A stretch of 7,918 nt of DNA from Bacteroidota bacterium (GCA_023440945.1 JAEZRL010000381.1:1-7918), one strand, 5' to 3'. Counted from the first letter of the stretch, positions 1 through 6,052 are shown. Numbers and translations: made by a program. The notes: a model not told the origin generated them from the letters alone.

Positions 1-167
1 CTGTTACGGTAGGTGGTAACAATAGGCTTATCGAACAAGCTGCGACGTATATAATCGCTCAGCTTGCGACAGGTAGAAGCTTTCCATTTCTTCTCCATTT
101 TACCATACTCACCAGGCGTTAATCTGCATATAATTCTCTTTGTTCTGTTTGAATTTTTGTCTTCCAT
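1..167 (-). CDS. MobC-like plasmid mobilization relaxosome protein, partial (N-terminal 55 codons)
   Basis: Reading leftward from an ATG at 167-165, an open frame runs off the window edge. The visible protein starts MEDKNSNRTKRIICRLTP and continues with an EYGKMEKKWKAS stretch, then CRKLSDYIRRSLFDKPIV. This basic pattern is what I recognise as the N-terminus of Bacteroidota MobC-type relaxosome accessory proteins, usually small ribbon-helix-helix DNA binders encoded just upstream of the relaxase. In that family the protein binds oriT and helps the relaxase nick it. An in-frame GTG directly before the ATG and another five codons further upstream are alternative starts. No Shine-Dalgarno is seen, as is normal in this phylum. 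The relaxase would be expected beyond the left edge. The structured DNA at 214-299 lies directly upstream, where an oriT would be expected. The family assignment is from pattern memory on a partial sequence. Confidence 0.72.
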   Translation of the reverse strand, partial: MEDKNSNRTKRIICRLTPGEYGKMEKKWKASTCRKLSDYIRRSLFDKPIVTTYRN

Positions 168-213
168 CACAGTATCATTTATCACTTTTCAAATTCATAA
201 GTTCACTTTAGAA

Positions 214-299
214 GCCCTGCCCACGAGTTCCGAGTGAGGGCAGCCAGATCCGGTTGTATGACAACCGTTCATCTGGCCGATTGCGCAAAAGAGGCAATC
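214..299. other. Cluster of three hairpins upstream of mobC; candidate oriT or structured RNA
   Basis: Three consecutive inverted repeats occupy about 86 bp of the 230-bp gap between the Toprim gene and mobC. (1) GCCCT at 214-218 pairs with AGGGC at 237-241, with an inner CAC/GTG pairing and two CGAGT direct repeats (224-228, 231-235). (2) GCCAGAT at 243-249 pairs with ATCTGGC at 271-277, enclosing CGGTTGT (251-257) and ACAACCG (261-267) around an ATG loop: 14 base pairs with a small asymmetric bulge. (3) GATTGC at 279-284 pairs with GCAATC at 294-299 around a 9-nt loop. Inverted repeats just upstream of a relaxosome gene are typical of transfer origins. The same stretch would also lie in the mobC leader RNA. 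No nic site can be assigned from sequence alone. Confidence 0.5.
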
Positions 300-397
300 T
301 TCCAGGTTTGTTTAGTTCTTTTAATCCCTTCATAAGTAAAAAATGTTTTCAGTAGGCTTAAGCTAATTTTTGAACGAACATATCAGGCGTCTTGTCA
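300..397. other. Intergenic DNA between hairpin cluster and Toprim gene
   Basis: This AT-rich stretch holds no open frame with coding character and no exact TAnnTTTG box on the minus strand. No promoter of its own could be assigned to mobC, so mobC may be read through from the Toprim gene. Confidence 0.4.
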
Positions 398-1309
398 CTA
401 CAAAACTTTACGGTGATTGTTTACACTATTCTTTTGCGATTTTCCAAAGTTCATGAGCCAATCGTTCAGATCTTTATAGTATTCATACAACTTGCTTTGA
501 TCTTCATACTTGTAACTTAAAGAAAGAGCATTCTTACTGCAATTTTGTCCGGCATTATCCCTATCCAAAAACAGTTTAATCCGTTCATGTCTTTCCATAA
601 AAGAACGTGCTTTTTCAAAGAAGGAAAGGGAATTTAAAATGACAAAATCAGTGAGATCGCTTGATTGATTTTTTTGAATTGTCAGATAGGAGAGAAAGTC
701 AATAAAGCCTTCAAAAACGGTTACATTGTTCGACCGATTTCTAAAGGTTGTAAAATCTTTGGGAGCGCTGCTTGCTTTGAAATAAGGCGTGCGGATCTCA
801 AAGCCACCAGAATCATTTTTAAAGCCGATGCCGTAATATTTTTTATCATTCAAACAGTAATGCACTTCCTTGCAATAATCATGAGCTATGTTAAATGATA
901 TTCTTCTTTTTTGTAAATATCTTATTAACGAAAATGAAGAAATATCTTTCTCTTCAAAAATGACGATCCTGCTTTTTGTTTCCTCAGTCGTTTCTTTTTT
1001 TGAATCCTCCAAATACGGTTGAAAAGAAACGTCATCCTTTAATTGCTGAAGTAGTTCGCCAATTGTACAGTTGTTGTACAGAATGGCAAAATCAATGAAA
1101 TTACCACCCTTACCTAAGCCGTGATCGTACCACACATTTAGCCTTCTGTTTACTTTAAATGACGCACTTTTTTCTTCGCGTAGTGGCGACAAATACCAGT
1201 AATCATTACCCCGGATCTTTGTTGGATTATGCCCAAGTTTAGTGAGGTAATCCACCATGTCCATCTGTCTTGCTTCTTCAAGAGAAAGTTTTTGTTTACT
1301 GAAACGCAT
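398..1309 (-). CDS. Toprim domain protein with degenerate CHC2-like N-terminus (mobile-element primase-like)
   Basis: The 303-residue protein has the layout of small DnaG-like primases carried by Bacteroidota mobilizable elements. Residues about 15-75 match the CHC2 primase zinc-finger fold: YWYLSPLREEKSASF occupies the place of the usual CPFHxExTPSF, and LNVWYDHGLGKGGNFIDF that of the YCFGCGxGGD segment. All zinc-ligand Cys and His are missing, so it probably does not bind zinc. Residues about 195-260 form a Toprim domain with Glu200 (VFEGFIDFLS) and the DxD pair Asp249/Asp251 (FLDRDNAG), the metal-binding residues of primases and topoisomerases. The start ATG is followed directly by a good N-terminus. 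The gene is upstream of mobC on the same strand, separated by the 214-299 hairpins, which fits a role in replicating or transferring the element. Primase activity itself is inferred. Confidence 0.85.
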   Translation of the reverse strand: MRFSKQKLSLEEARQMDMVDYLTKLGHNPTKIRGNDYWYLSPLREEKSASFKVNRRLNVWYDHGLGKGGNFIDFAILYNNCTIGELLQQLKDDVSFQPYLEDSKKETTEETKSRIVIFEEKDISSFSLIRYLQKRRISFNIAHDYCKEVHYCLNDKKYYGIGFKNDSGGFEIRTPYFKASSAPKDFTTFRNRSNNVTVFEGFIDFLSYLTIQKNQSSDLTDFVILNSLSFFEKARSFMERHERIKLFLDRDNAGQNCSKNALSLSYKYEDQSKLYEYYKDLNDWLMNFGKSQKNSVNNHRKVL

Positions 1310-1336
1310 AACAACACATTTATCAAATTCACAATT

Positions 1337-1352
1337 CAGTTATAACAGTTAT
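1337..1352. promoter_or_regulatory. Possible operator in the divergent Toprim / 98-aa intergenic region
   Basis: CAGTTAT occurs twice as a direct repeat 9 bp apart (1337-1343 and 1346-1352). The junction forms the perfect palindrome GTTATAAC (1339-1346), about 30 bp upstream of the Toprim start. A near-consensus minus-strand box, TATCTTCG (1361-1354), lies just beside it. This could be a regulator site controlling the mobilization genes, but it is short and AT-rich, and no cognate regulator is visible. Confidence 0.25.
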
Positions 1353-1396
1353 CGAAGATAAATAAGCAATATCGCTAAAGCCTATCCTCCTCATAT

Positions 1397-1434
1397 TTTG
1401 ATGAAGATGCTTATACCTGGAGAAAATACTTTTG
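1397..1434 (+). promoter_or_regulatory. Bacteroidota-type promoter for the 98-aa gene
   Basis: TACTTTTG at 1427-1434 fits the TAnnTTTG -7 consensus of Bacteroidota exactly. A TTTG at 1397-1400 could be the -33 box, but the 26-bp spacer is a few bases longer than usual. Transcription would start near 1441, giving an 18-27 nt leader before the candidate ATGs at 1459 and 1468. Confidence 0.5.
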
Positions 1435-1458
1435 TAATGTGAAGATTGAATATTTAAA

Positions 1459-1755
1459 ATGTGTGTTATGTTAACAACAAATGATGTGGCCAAGGTTTTT
1501 GAAACGATTCTAAGCATCCCCGGCATGAATGACAATGTAAAGATCGAAATGAGAATTTCAAGGAAAAACGTATTACTTCTAAATGATGTAATCTTACAGG
1601 GCTTAAGTCATTGCAAAGATCAAGATTCAGTTAGTCTTCTTGGACATGTTACTGAAGAAAATAGAAACGAATTAAAATCGTTGGCAAACGATTGTCTGCA
1701 GAAAGCAGGATTGATTGAACTGAGTGAAAAACTTCTTTCACTCAATAAGAAATGA
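1459..1755 (+). CDS. Hypothetical protein, 98 aa, divergent from the Toprim gene
   Basis: I do not assign a function. The predicted protein is soluble, 98 residues long (95 if the ATG at 1468 is used), and has no signal peptide or membrane segment. It begins MLTTNDVAKVFETILSIPG and ends in a helical, charged tail, LSEKLLSLNKK. The middle segment, VKIEMRISRKNVLLLNDVIL, looks like alternating strand and helix. It appears to be a real gene: an exact -7 box sits at 1427-1434, the frame has normal codon use, and its stop overlaps the next ATG (ATGA at 1752-1755). My impression is that similar small proteins sit beside mob and Toprim genes in Bacteroidota elements, but I cannot verify this here. 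The second ATG gives the more natural start, MLTTNDVAK. Confidence 0.65.
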   Translation: MCVMLTTNDVAKVFETILSIPGMNDNVKIEMRISRKNVLLLNDVILQGLSHCKDQDSVSLLGHVTEENRNELKSLANDCLQKAGLIELSEKLLSLNKK

Positions 1756-1847
1756 ATGAAGCAGTTGATACGATCAGGAACATAAAAGAAACCATTGCAG
1801 TGATTTTTTCTATAGAAGAAAAATACATCAAAAAAAAGGGACTATAA
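1752..1847 (+). CDS. 31-codon ORF overlapping the 98-aa gene; possibly a truncated gene
   Basis: An ATG at 1752 overlaps the preceding stop in an ATGA arrangement, which suggests translational coupling. The product begins MNEAVDTIRNIKETIAV, with helix-like character. Its last third, IEEKYIKKKGL, is encoded where similarity to repeat copy B begins, and its TAA (1845-1847) lies inside the loop of the radC terminator. The natural reading is a longer second gene of the element cut short where the radC-fbp block was joined, ending on a chance stop. A genuine micro-protein is the alternative. The function is unknown. Confidence 0.35.
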   Translation: MNEAVDTIRNIKETIAVIFSIEEKYIKKKGL

Positions 1848-1854
1848 AAGTCCC
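1830..1854 (-). terminator. Rho-independent terminator of radC copy A
   Basis: On the minus strand GGGACT pairs with AGTCCC around a 5-nt loop (1854-1838), followed by eight T (1837-1830). The hairpin includes the radC TAG stop codon (1844-1842), so the gene ends inside its own terminator. The same structure is present in copy B. There is no T tract on the plus side, so it should act only on the radC transcript. Confidence 0.85.
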
Positions 1855-2312
1855 TCATCGGCAAATGAAAAGTATGAGTCACTACTGAGAACAATGTGAT
1901 CTAATACTTTTATGTCGAGAAACTTACCTGCTTCTTTTATTTTGGAAGTCAGTTCTTCATCTGCCCTGCTTGGTTTAAGATTACCAGAAGGATGATTGTG
2001 TGCAAGTATTATAGAAACAGTATTTACTTTTAATGCTGCAGTAAAAATTAATCTTGGGTCTGCAATAGTACCGGTTATACCACCACTTGAAACCTCATAC
2101 ACAGCCAGGACTTTGTTACTTCTGTTTAGTAAGAGTATTTTGAATTGCTCCAGCAAGTCTATTTTGTTTTCATCCCAGCACTGCTTCAATACTTCGTAAG
2201 CATCTTTTGATGTTGAGATCATTGGCCTTTCTGAAGCTTTTACTTTTAACTTGTAAATAAGTTCAATTTCTGCAACCTGGAATACAGGTGATGCTGTAAT
2301 TCTGCTTTCCAT
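1842..2312 (-). CDS. radC: RadC-like JAB/MPN+ domain protein, copy A
   Basis: The 156-residue protein is the short RadC form common in Bacteroidota: the JAB domain without the N-terminal helix-hairpin-helix of full-length RadC. The JAMM metal-site motif is complete, with Glu73 (VYEVSSGG), His105 and His107 in HNHPSG, Ser115 and Asp118 (PSRAD). The characteristic DHIVLSSDSYFSFADEGLL C-terminus is also intact. RadC-family proteins were once linked to DNA repair, a role since doubted. Short forms are frequent near mobile elements, where their substrate is unknown; the JAMM site suggests a metal-dependent hydrolase. It is divergent from fbp A and differs from copy B at six residues (22, 32, 44, 65, 96, 111), none of them in the metal site. 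Only one ATG is plausible. No exact -7 box was found upstream of it. Confidence 0.93.
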   Translation of the reverse strand: MESRITASPVFQVAEIELIYKLKVKASERPMISTSKDAYEVLKQCWDENKIDLLEQFKILLLNRSNKVLAVYEVSSGGITGTIADPRLIFTAALKVNTVSIILAHNHPSGNLKPSRADEELTSKIKEAGKFLDIKVLDHIVLSSDSYFSFADEGLL

Positions 2313-2439
2313 AATTGTAACTTTTAAATTTTTAAAAATTAATTATGGTGCATCACCAGGCTAAGTGCGATCAAGTGCAAAAGGAAACGGAATAAATGAA
2401 AGCCTTGTGGTGGTGATCCCGTTGTTTATGCCGTAGTCT

Positions 2440-2474
2440 TTTGCAACGCTTCAGAAGCACTGAGCCTATCTTTG
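2440..2474 (+). promoter_or_regulatory. Promoter toward fbp A with palindrome in the spacer
   Basis: TTTG at 2440-2443, a 23-bp spacer, and TATCTTTG at 2467-2474 match the Bacteroidota -33/-7 consensus. The spacer contains the perfect 11-bp palindrome GCTTCAGAAGC (2448-2458), a possible operator. Boxes, spacing and palindrome are all kept in copy B while the DNA immediately upstream has diverged. The predicted start near 2481 gives fbp a leader of about 275 nt. Confidence 0.6.
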
Positions 2475-2728
2475 CGGCAGGATTAATGAGAAAAATTGAG
2501 AGAATAATATTTCTTGCAATAACATTTAAGAAGGAATCTTAAGATGAACTTTTATTTTACACATTGTTGTTAATATTTTGAATCTGTTTTGAGGAGACAA
2601 TACTACCCTCACAAATTCTAAAACTTTTCTTCATTTTGTTTGATGTTTACTAAAGAATACCTGTAAGAAATGGATAGGTTTACACTTATGGAGTACAGAC
2701 ATTAGAACACTAAAACAACCACCGTTTC

Positions 2729-2736
2729 TACCTTTA
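2729..2736 (+). promoter_or_regulatory. Possible second, fbp-proximal -7 box
   Basis: TACCTTTA differs from TAnnTTTG only at the last base, is identical in copy B (6942-6949), and would give a leader of about 13 nt before the fbp ATG. No good -33 box precedes it, so it is either a weak alternative to the upstream promoter or chance. Confidence 0.25.
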
Positions 2737-2755
2737 CGATAAAGATTGCCTTGCC

Positions 2756-3766
2756 ATGACTATTAACAGAAAAGTTCAAACACTGGATGAGTTTACCATT
2801 CAGCAGCTCCGAAACATTCCGAATGCAACGGGAGAATTAAGCAGTTTATTAAGAGATATTGGTCTTGCGGCAAAACGTGTAAATGTTGAGGTAAATAAAG
2901 CCGGTCTTGCAGATATTTTAGGCGATGCAGGTTCAACGAACATACAGGGTGAAGATGTAAAGAAGCTTGATGTTTTTGCAAACAATCAATTTACAGGCGT
3001 GTTACGCCATGGCATTAGTTGTGCCGGCGTTGCAAGTGAAGAGATGGATGATGTAGTGATATTTGATGACGAAGTAAGCAATAACAGCAAGTATGTTGTG
3101 TTGTTCGATCCGGTTGATGGAAGTAATAATATTGATGTGAATATTTCCATCGGAACCATCTTTGGCGTGTACAGGAGAATAAGTGAAAGAGGACAACCCT
3201 GCACGAAAAAAGATTTTCTTCGGCCTGGTACAAAACAAGTTGCTGCTGGATATATTATTTATGGTTCATCAACGATGCTTGTTTATGCTACAAGAAGAGG
3301 TGTAAATGGTTTTACACTTGATCCATCTATCGGTGAATTTTGTTTAAGTCATCCTGATATGCATTGCCCGGAAACAGGTAAAATTTATTCTGTTAACCAC
3401 GGCAATTTTTTTCAGTATGAATACTTTGTGAAGAAATACATCACCGCCTGCCAGTTGAAAACAAAAGAAACCGGCGGACCTTATTCGCATCGTTATTTCG
3501 GAAGCATGGTTGCAGATATTCATCGCAATCTTATCAAAGGCGGCATTTTTATGTATCCTTCAACAGCAGATAACCGCAATGGAAAATTACGTTTGCAATA
3601 TGAGTGCAATCCCTTCGCCTTTATTATTGAAGTTGCTGGTGGAAAAGCAACAAATGGCAGAGAAAGAATTCTGGATATCCAACCTAAACAATTACATGAA
3701 AGAACGCCTTTGTTCATCGGCAGTAAAAAAATGGTGGAGGAATTAGAAAGTTACCGGGAGGAGTGA
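2756..3766 (+). CDS. fbp: Class 1 fructose-1,6-bisphosphatase, copy A
   Basis: It hydrolyses fructose 1,6-bisphosphate to fructose 6-phosphate in the cytosol, an irreversible step of gluconeogenesis. The length of 336 residues is normal for the family. Signature residues are present: Glu95/Glu96 (ASEEMDD), the metal loop DPVDGSNNID with Asp118, Asp121 and Ser123, the substrate-binding SHRYFGSMVADIHRN stretch, and GKLRLQYECNP near the C-terminus with its Lys and Glu. Residues of the AMP allosteric site known from animal and enterobacterial enzymes also appear conserved: ATGEL (24-28), Lys112-Tyr113, and Arg in VYRR. AMP inhibition is therefore likely, by inference. It is divergent from radC A and convergent with pckA. 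A stem-loop follows 3 nt after the stop. The ATG at 2756 is supported because copy B starts at the same place with an identical N-terminus. Confidence 0.97.
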   Translation: MTINRKVQTLDEFTIQQLRNIPNATGELSSLLRDIGLAAKRVNVEVNKAGLADILGDAGSTNIQGEDVKKLDVFANNQFTGVLRHGISCAGVASEEMDDVVIFDDEVSNNSKYVVLFDPVDGSNNIDVNISIGTIFGVYRRISERGQPCTKKDFLRPGTKQVAAGYIIYGSSTMLVYATRRGVNGFTLDPSIGEFCLSHPDMHCPETGKIYSVNHGNFFQYEYFVKKYITACQLKTKETGGPYSHRYFGSMVADIHRNLIKGGIFMYPSTADNRNGKLRLQYECNPFAFIIEVAGGKATNGRERILDIQPKQLHERTPLFIGSKKMVEELESYREE

Positions 3767-3769
3767 AGA

Positions 3770-3794
3770 GGTTTCGCTGGCTCATAGCGGAACC
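3770..3794 (+). terminator. Stem-loop directly after fbp A
   Basis: GGTTTCGCT (3770-3778) pairs with AGCGGAACC (3786-3794) over nine base pairs, including one G-U, around a 7-nt loop. It starts 3 nt after the fbp stop. It lacks a T run immediately downstream, so it may be a weak terminator or a 3'-end stabilising hairpin and not a classic intrinsic terminator. Confidence 0.45.
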
Positions 3795-3839
3795 ACAATA
3801 CCCTTTCCTTGAATAACGTATTGAGAAAAGACATCCTGT

Positions 3840-3860
3840 AGAAATAAAAAGCTTATTTCT
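3840..3860. repeat. AT-rich inverted repeat in the fbp-pckA convergent gap
   Basis: AGAAATAA (3840-3847) and TTATTTCT (3853-3860) form a perfect 8-bp stem with a 5-nt loop. A further short pair, CTTGAT and ATCAAG, flanks about 3919-3940. Neither is followed by a T tract on either strand. Nothing else was recognised in the 251 bp between the two convergent genes, and no clear terminator for pckA was found. Confidence 0.3.
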
Positions 3861-4017
3861 GATAATTCACAACTTCTCACTTCATGATCTTGTTGCGTAT
3901 TCGCTTTTACTTCCCGGCTTGATGCAAAGAAAGATCAAGAAGGGATGATACATTTCCACTCTAGTTTTCTCGCTTTAGTTTGTTTATGCCGGAGACACAA
4001 ATAGGGACACTTTTTGC

Positions 4018-5577
4018 TTATGTTTCTGCCTTGTATTTGGAAAAATTGGTTTTAAGCTGTTCCTGCAAAGCTGTTGCGGTTTGGTCATACAGCTTCTTAT
4101 CCTGCCATGTATTCCTTGGATTTAAGATCAAAGAGGGAACACCGGGGCATGAGAGGGGCATTTTAATTTTAAGTATCGGATGTTCCTCATAACCTGCTTG
4201 CAACTCATTATTCAATGCTGCCTTGACAATAGAACGGGTATAAGACAAACTGATACGGCAACCGGTGCCGTATCCCCCACCAGTCCACCCTGTATTGATT
4301 AGCCATACATTCACATGATATTTCCTGATCTTCTCACCGAGCATTTGCCCATACCTAAGAGGATGCAAAGGAAGGAAAGGGGCGCCAAAACATGCACTGA
4401 AGGTTGCTTTAGGTGTGGTTACACCTTGTTCCGTTCCGGCAATCTTAGCTGTATAGCCCGAGATAAAATAATACATCGCCTGTTCCACAGTTAATTTACT
4501 TATCGGAGGAAATATACCATACGCATCACAGGTGAGGAAAAAAATGTTGACAGGGATACCTCCAATGGAAGGAGTTAATGCATTTGGAATATAGTGGAGC
4601 GGATAACTTACCCTTGTATTTTCCGTAATGGAAGCATTTTCAAAATCTATGTTGTTTGTACCCGGGAAGAAACAAACGTTTTCCGCTAATGCGCCCTGCC
4701 GGATGGCTTTGAATATCTCCGGCTCTTTTTCTTCCTTCAGGCCAATGCATTTTGCATAGCAGCCACCCTCAAAATTGAAAACACCATTATTGCTCCAGCC
4801 GTGTTCATCATCGCCAATAAGCCTTCGTTCAGGGTCGGCACTTAAAGTTGTTTTACCTGTTCCGCTTAAACCAAAGAAAAGAGCAACATCACCTTTACTT
4901 CCCATATTTGCACTGCAATGCATACTTAAAACATTTTTTTCGTAAGGAAGTATAAAATTCAGTACAGTAAATATTCCTTTTTTTATTTCACCGGTATAAC
5001 TTGTACCTCCTATGAGTATCGTTTTTTCTTTGAAGGAAATGATCACGAAATTGGAGCGTCTTGTTCCGTCTTTGTCAGGATCTGCTTTGAACCCTGAAGC
5101 GTGTATAATATGCCATTCGGGTTCGAAACTCTGCAGCTCTTTATCGGAAGGCCTTAAAAACATATTGTGAACAAACAGTCCGCTCCAGGGGTTTTCATTG
5201 ATGACGCGGATATTTAACCTGAATCTTTCGTCTGCACAGGCATACGCATCCCTTATCCAGATATCTTCTCTGTCATTCAGATAATCAAGCATCTTTTTTT
5301 TCAACCGGAAAAAGTAATATTCTTCAATCGGTTGGTTGATTTCATTCCAGTTTATCACGCCGGCTGTTGATTTCTCTTTTACTATAAATCTGTCTTTAGG
5401 AGACCGGCCGGTGAATTCTCCAGTGAATACACAAAGAGCGCCGGTATCATTGTATACACCCTCACAGTTATGAACTGCCTGTTCCAGCAAGAGGCTTGAT
5501 GGTGATTGGTAATGGATGCGCATTGTATCCTTAAAAGGATAATCTTTGAAAGTAGAAAAGCCCGTTATATTTTTCAT
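4018..5577 (-). CDS. pckA: Phosphoenolpyruvate carboxykinase (ATP-dependent)
   Basis: The 519-residue enzyme converts oxaloacetate and ATP to phosphoenolpyruvate, CO2 and ADP, the entry step of gluconeogenesis. The ATP-type family is clear from FTGRSPKDRFIV with Arg58 (oxaloacetate site), GGTSYTGEIKKG with Tyr194 and Lys199/Lys200, MHCSAN with His220, the P-loop GLSGTGKTT (236-244), the kinase-2 motif IGDDEHGW with Asp256, and ENTRVSYP with Arg322. These match E. coli Lys213, His232, Asp269 and Arg333 with a constant small offset. The late nucleotide-binding segment reads GTGCRIS, with Cys where many homologues have Lys, but the following Arg441 is kept. The length is slightly short but complete. 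It converges on fbp A and has its own -7 box 17 nt upstream. Being next to fbp suggests a gluconeogenic set, although the two genes are on opposite strands and cannot form an operon. Confidence 0.97.
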   Translation of the reverse strand: MKNITGFSTFKDYPFKDTMRIHYQSPSSLLLEQAVHNCEGVYNDTGALCVFTGEFTGRSPKDRFIVKEKSTAGVINWNEINQPIEEYYFFRLKKKMLDYLNDREDIWIRDAYACADERFRLNIRVINENPWSGLFVHNMFLRPSDKELQSFEPEWHIIHASGFKADPDKDGTRRSNFVIISFKEKTILIGGTSYTGEIKKGIFTVLNFILPYEKNVLSMHCSANMGSKGDVALFFGLSGTGKTTLSADPERRLIGDDEHGWSNNGVFNFEGGCYAKCIGLKEEKEPEIFKAIRQGALAENVCFFPGTNNIDFENASITENTRVSYPLHYIPNALTPSIGGIPVNIFFLTCDAYGIFPPISKLTVEQAMYYFISGYTAKIAGTEQGVTTPKATFSACFGAPFLPLHPLRYGQMLGEKIRKYHVNVWLINTGWTGGGYGTGCRISLSYTRSIVKAALNNELQAGYEEHPILKIKMPLSCPGVPSLILNPRNTWQDKKLYDQTATALQEQLKTNFSKYKAET

Positions 5578-5594
5578 ACTGTTAATACAAAAAA

Positions 5595-5602
5595 CAAAAA
5601 TA
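5595..5602 (-). promoter_or_regulatory. -7 box of the pckA promoter
   Basis: Read on the minus strand this is TATTTTTG, an exact TAnnTTTG, ending 17 nt before the pckA ATG. Transcription would start about 10 nt before the gene. No clear TTG at the -33 position was found, so activator-dependent expression is possible. Confidence 0.5.
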
Positions 5603-5604
5603 GG

Positions 5605-5625
5605 AACAATACTTACAATTGTTAG
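5605..5625. promoter_or_regulatory. Inverted repeats upstream of the pckA -7 box
   Basis: AACAAT (5605-5610) and ATTGTT (5618-5623) form an inverted repeat overlapping the palindrome ACAATTGT (5615-5622), which extends with one mismatch to 5612-5625. The site lies immediately upstream of the predicted -7 box, where a regulator could act. The rest of the upstream DNA, 5626-5737, is very AT-rich with no recognised feature. Confidence 0.3.
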
Positions 5626-5737
5626 TTTTTTAATTAGATGGTAAAATCAATGTGGTTTTATTGAAAGACAGATTAACTTAAATAATTTAAAAAATAATAG
5701 TCAGTTTCGCGAGAAATATCAAAAAAAACGCAGGGTT

Positions 5738-6052
5738 TTATTGACGGATTATAAATTTATTATTGGTATAAGCTTTTCTCTCGCCTATAGAAAACTGAAA
5801 AATAAAAACAGTTAATAAAATCGGTGTTCCTGCAAAATATTTTTTATCTAAAATGATTAGAGCGAGGTGTATAATCCATGCTCCTACAGTTAGTTCACTT
5901 TTCGTTTTACTACGTAGCTGTATTTTCAAGCATTCTTTCAAAGAAAGCGCATTGAAGGCAGCGTATGCTTCCTGGCCATTATCAAAATATATAAACACGT
6001 CTTTCTTTTGATCTTGCCATTTCAAACACTGCTTTGCCCATTTTTTATAGTA
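5738..6052 (-). pseudogene. C-terminal remnant of a DUF72 (YecE-like) protein
   Basis: Reading leftward from a TAA TAG pair of stops (6053-6058), the frame encodes YYKKWAKQCLKW, then KKDVFIYFDNGQEAYAAFNA and LSLKECLK. That order, a W-A helix, a (D/K)V(Y/F)xYFDN strand, then AxxNAxxLKE, is how I recognise the last 40 or so residues of DUF72 proteins. There is no good start: the first usable codon is a TTG (6025-6023) that cuts into the domain, and roughly the first four fifths of a typical DUF72 protein are missing. After LKECLK, where such proteins usually stop, the frame continues about 60 residues with hydrophobic, unrelated-looking sequence to a TAA. It is probably a decayed or truncated gene left beside the copy B junction. 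The function of the intact family is uncertain. Confidence 0.6.

Larger units (their letters stand above)
2313..2755. other. 443-bp intergenic region between radC A and fbp A
   Basis: Three parts can be seen. Positions 2313-2400 are the radC leader, AT-rich next to the start codon. Positions 2425-2500 are a core that differs from copy B at only about five bases and contains the fbp-directed promoter. Positions 2481-2755 would be the fbp leader. It contains 66 bp absent from copy B, bounded by the direct repeat TAATATTT (2505-2512 and 2571-2578). No open frame of coding character is conserved between the two copies. Confidence 0.6.
1816..3705. repeat. Direct repeat copy A: radC - intergenic - fbp block
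   Basis: This segment matches 6096-7918 in the same orientation, about 4280 bp away. It covers the whole of radC, the intergenic region and fbp as far as the window permits. By hand count radC differs at about 34 of 471 bases and the first 306 bases of fbp at about 31. The left edge is fuzzy: similarity fades upstream of the radC terminator between roughly 1800 and 1825. The right edge of the repeat is unknown because copy B is cut by the window. Confidence 0.93.

Noticed and set aside
214..299. A tRNA gene in the hairpin cluster
   Set aside because: There is no cloverleaf: no T-loop GTTCRA motif in the right place and no acceptor stem pairing over about 75 nt.
665..898. 77-codon plus-strand frame inside the Toprim gene
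   Set aside because: It lies wholly opposite a well-supported gene with recognisable domains and has no family features or promoter of its own.
1329..1535. 68-codon minus-strand frame across the divergent promoter region
   Set aside because: It overlaps the 98-aa gene and its promoter and has no coding character; it is treated as a chance frame.
2793..3717. Several minus-strand frames of 61-78 codons inside fbp A, with counterparts inside fbp B
   Set aside because: They are antisense shadows of the fbp reading frame; their similarity between copies only reflects the conserved fbp codons.
3980..4192. 70-codon plus-strand frame over the 3' end of pckA
   Set aside because: It is antisense to the conserved C-terminus of PEPCK, with no promoter and no recognisable motif.
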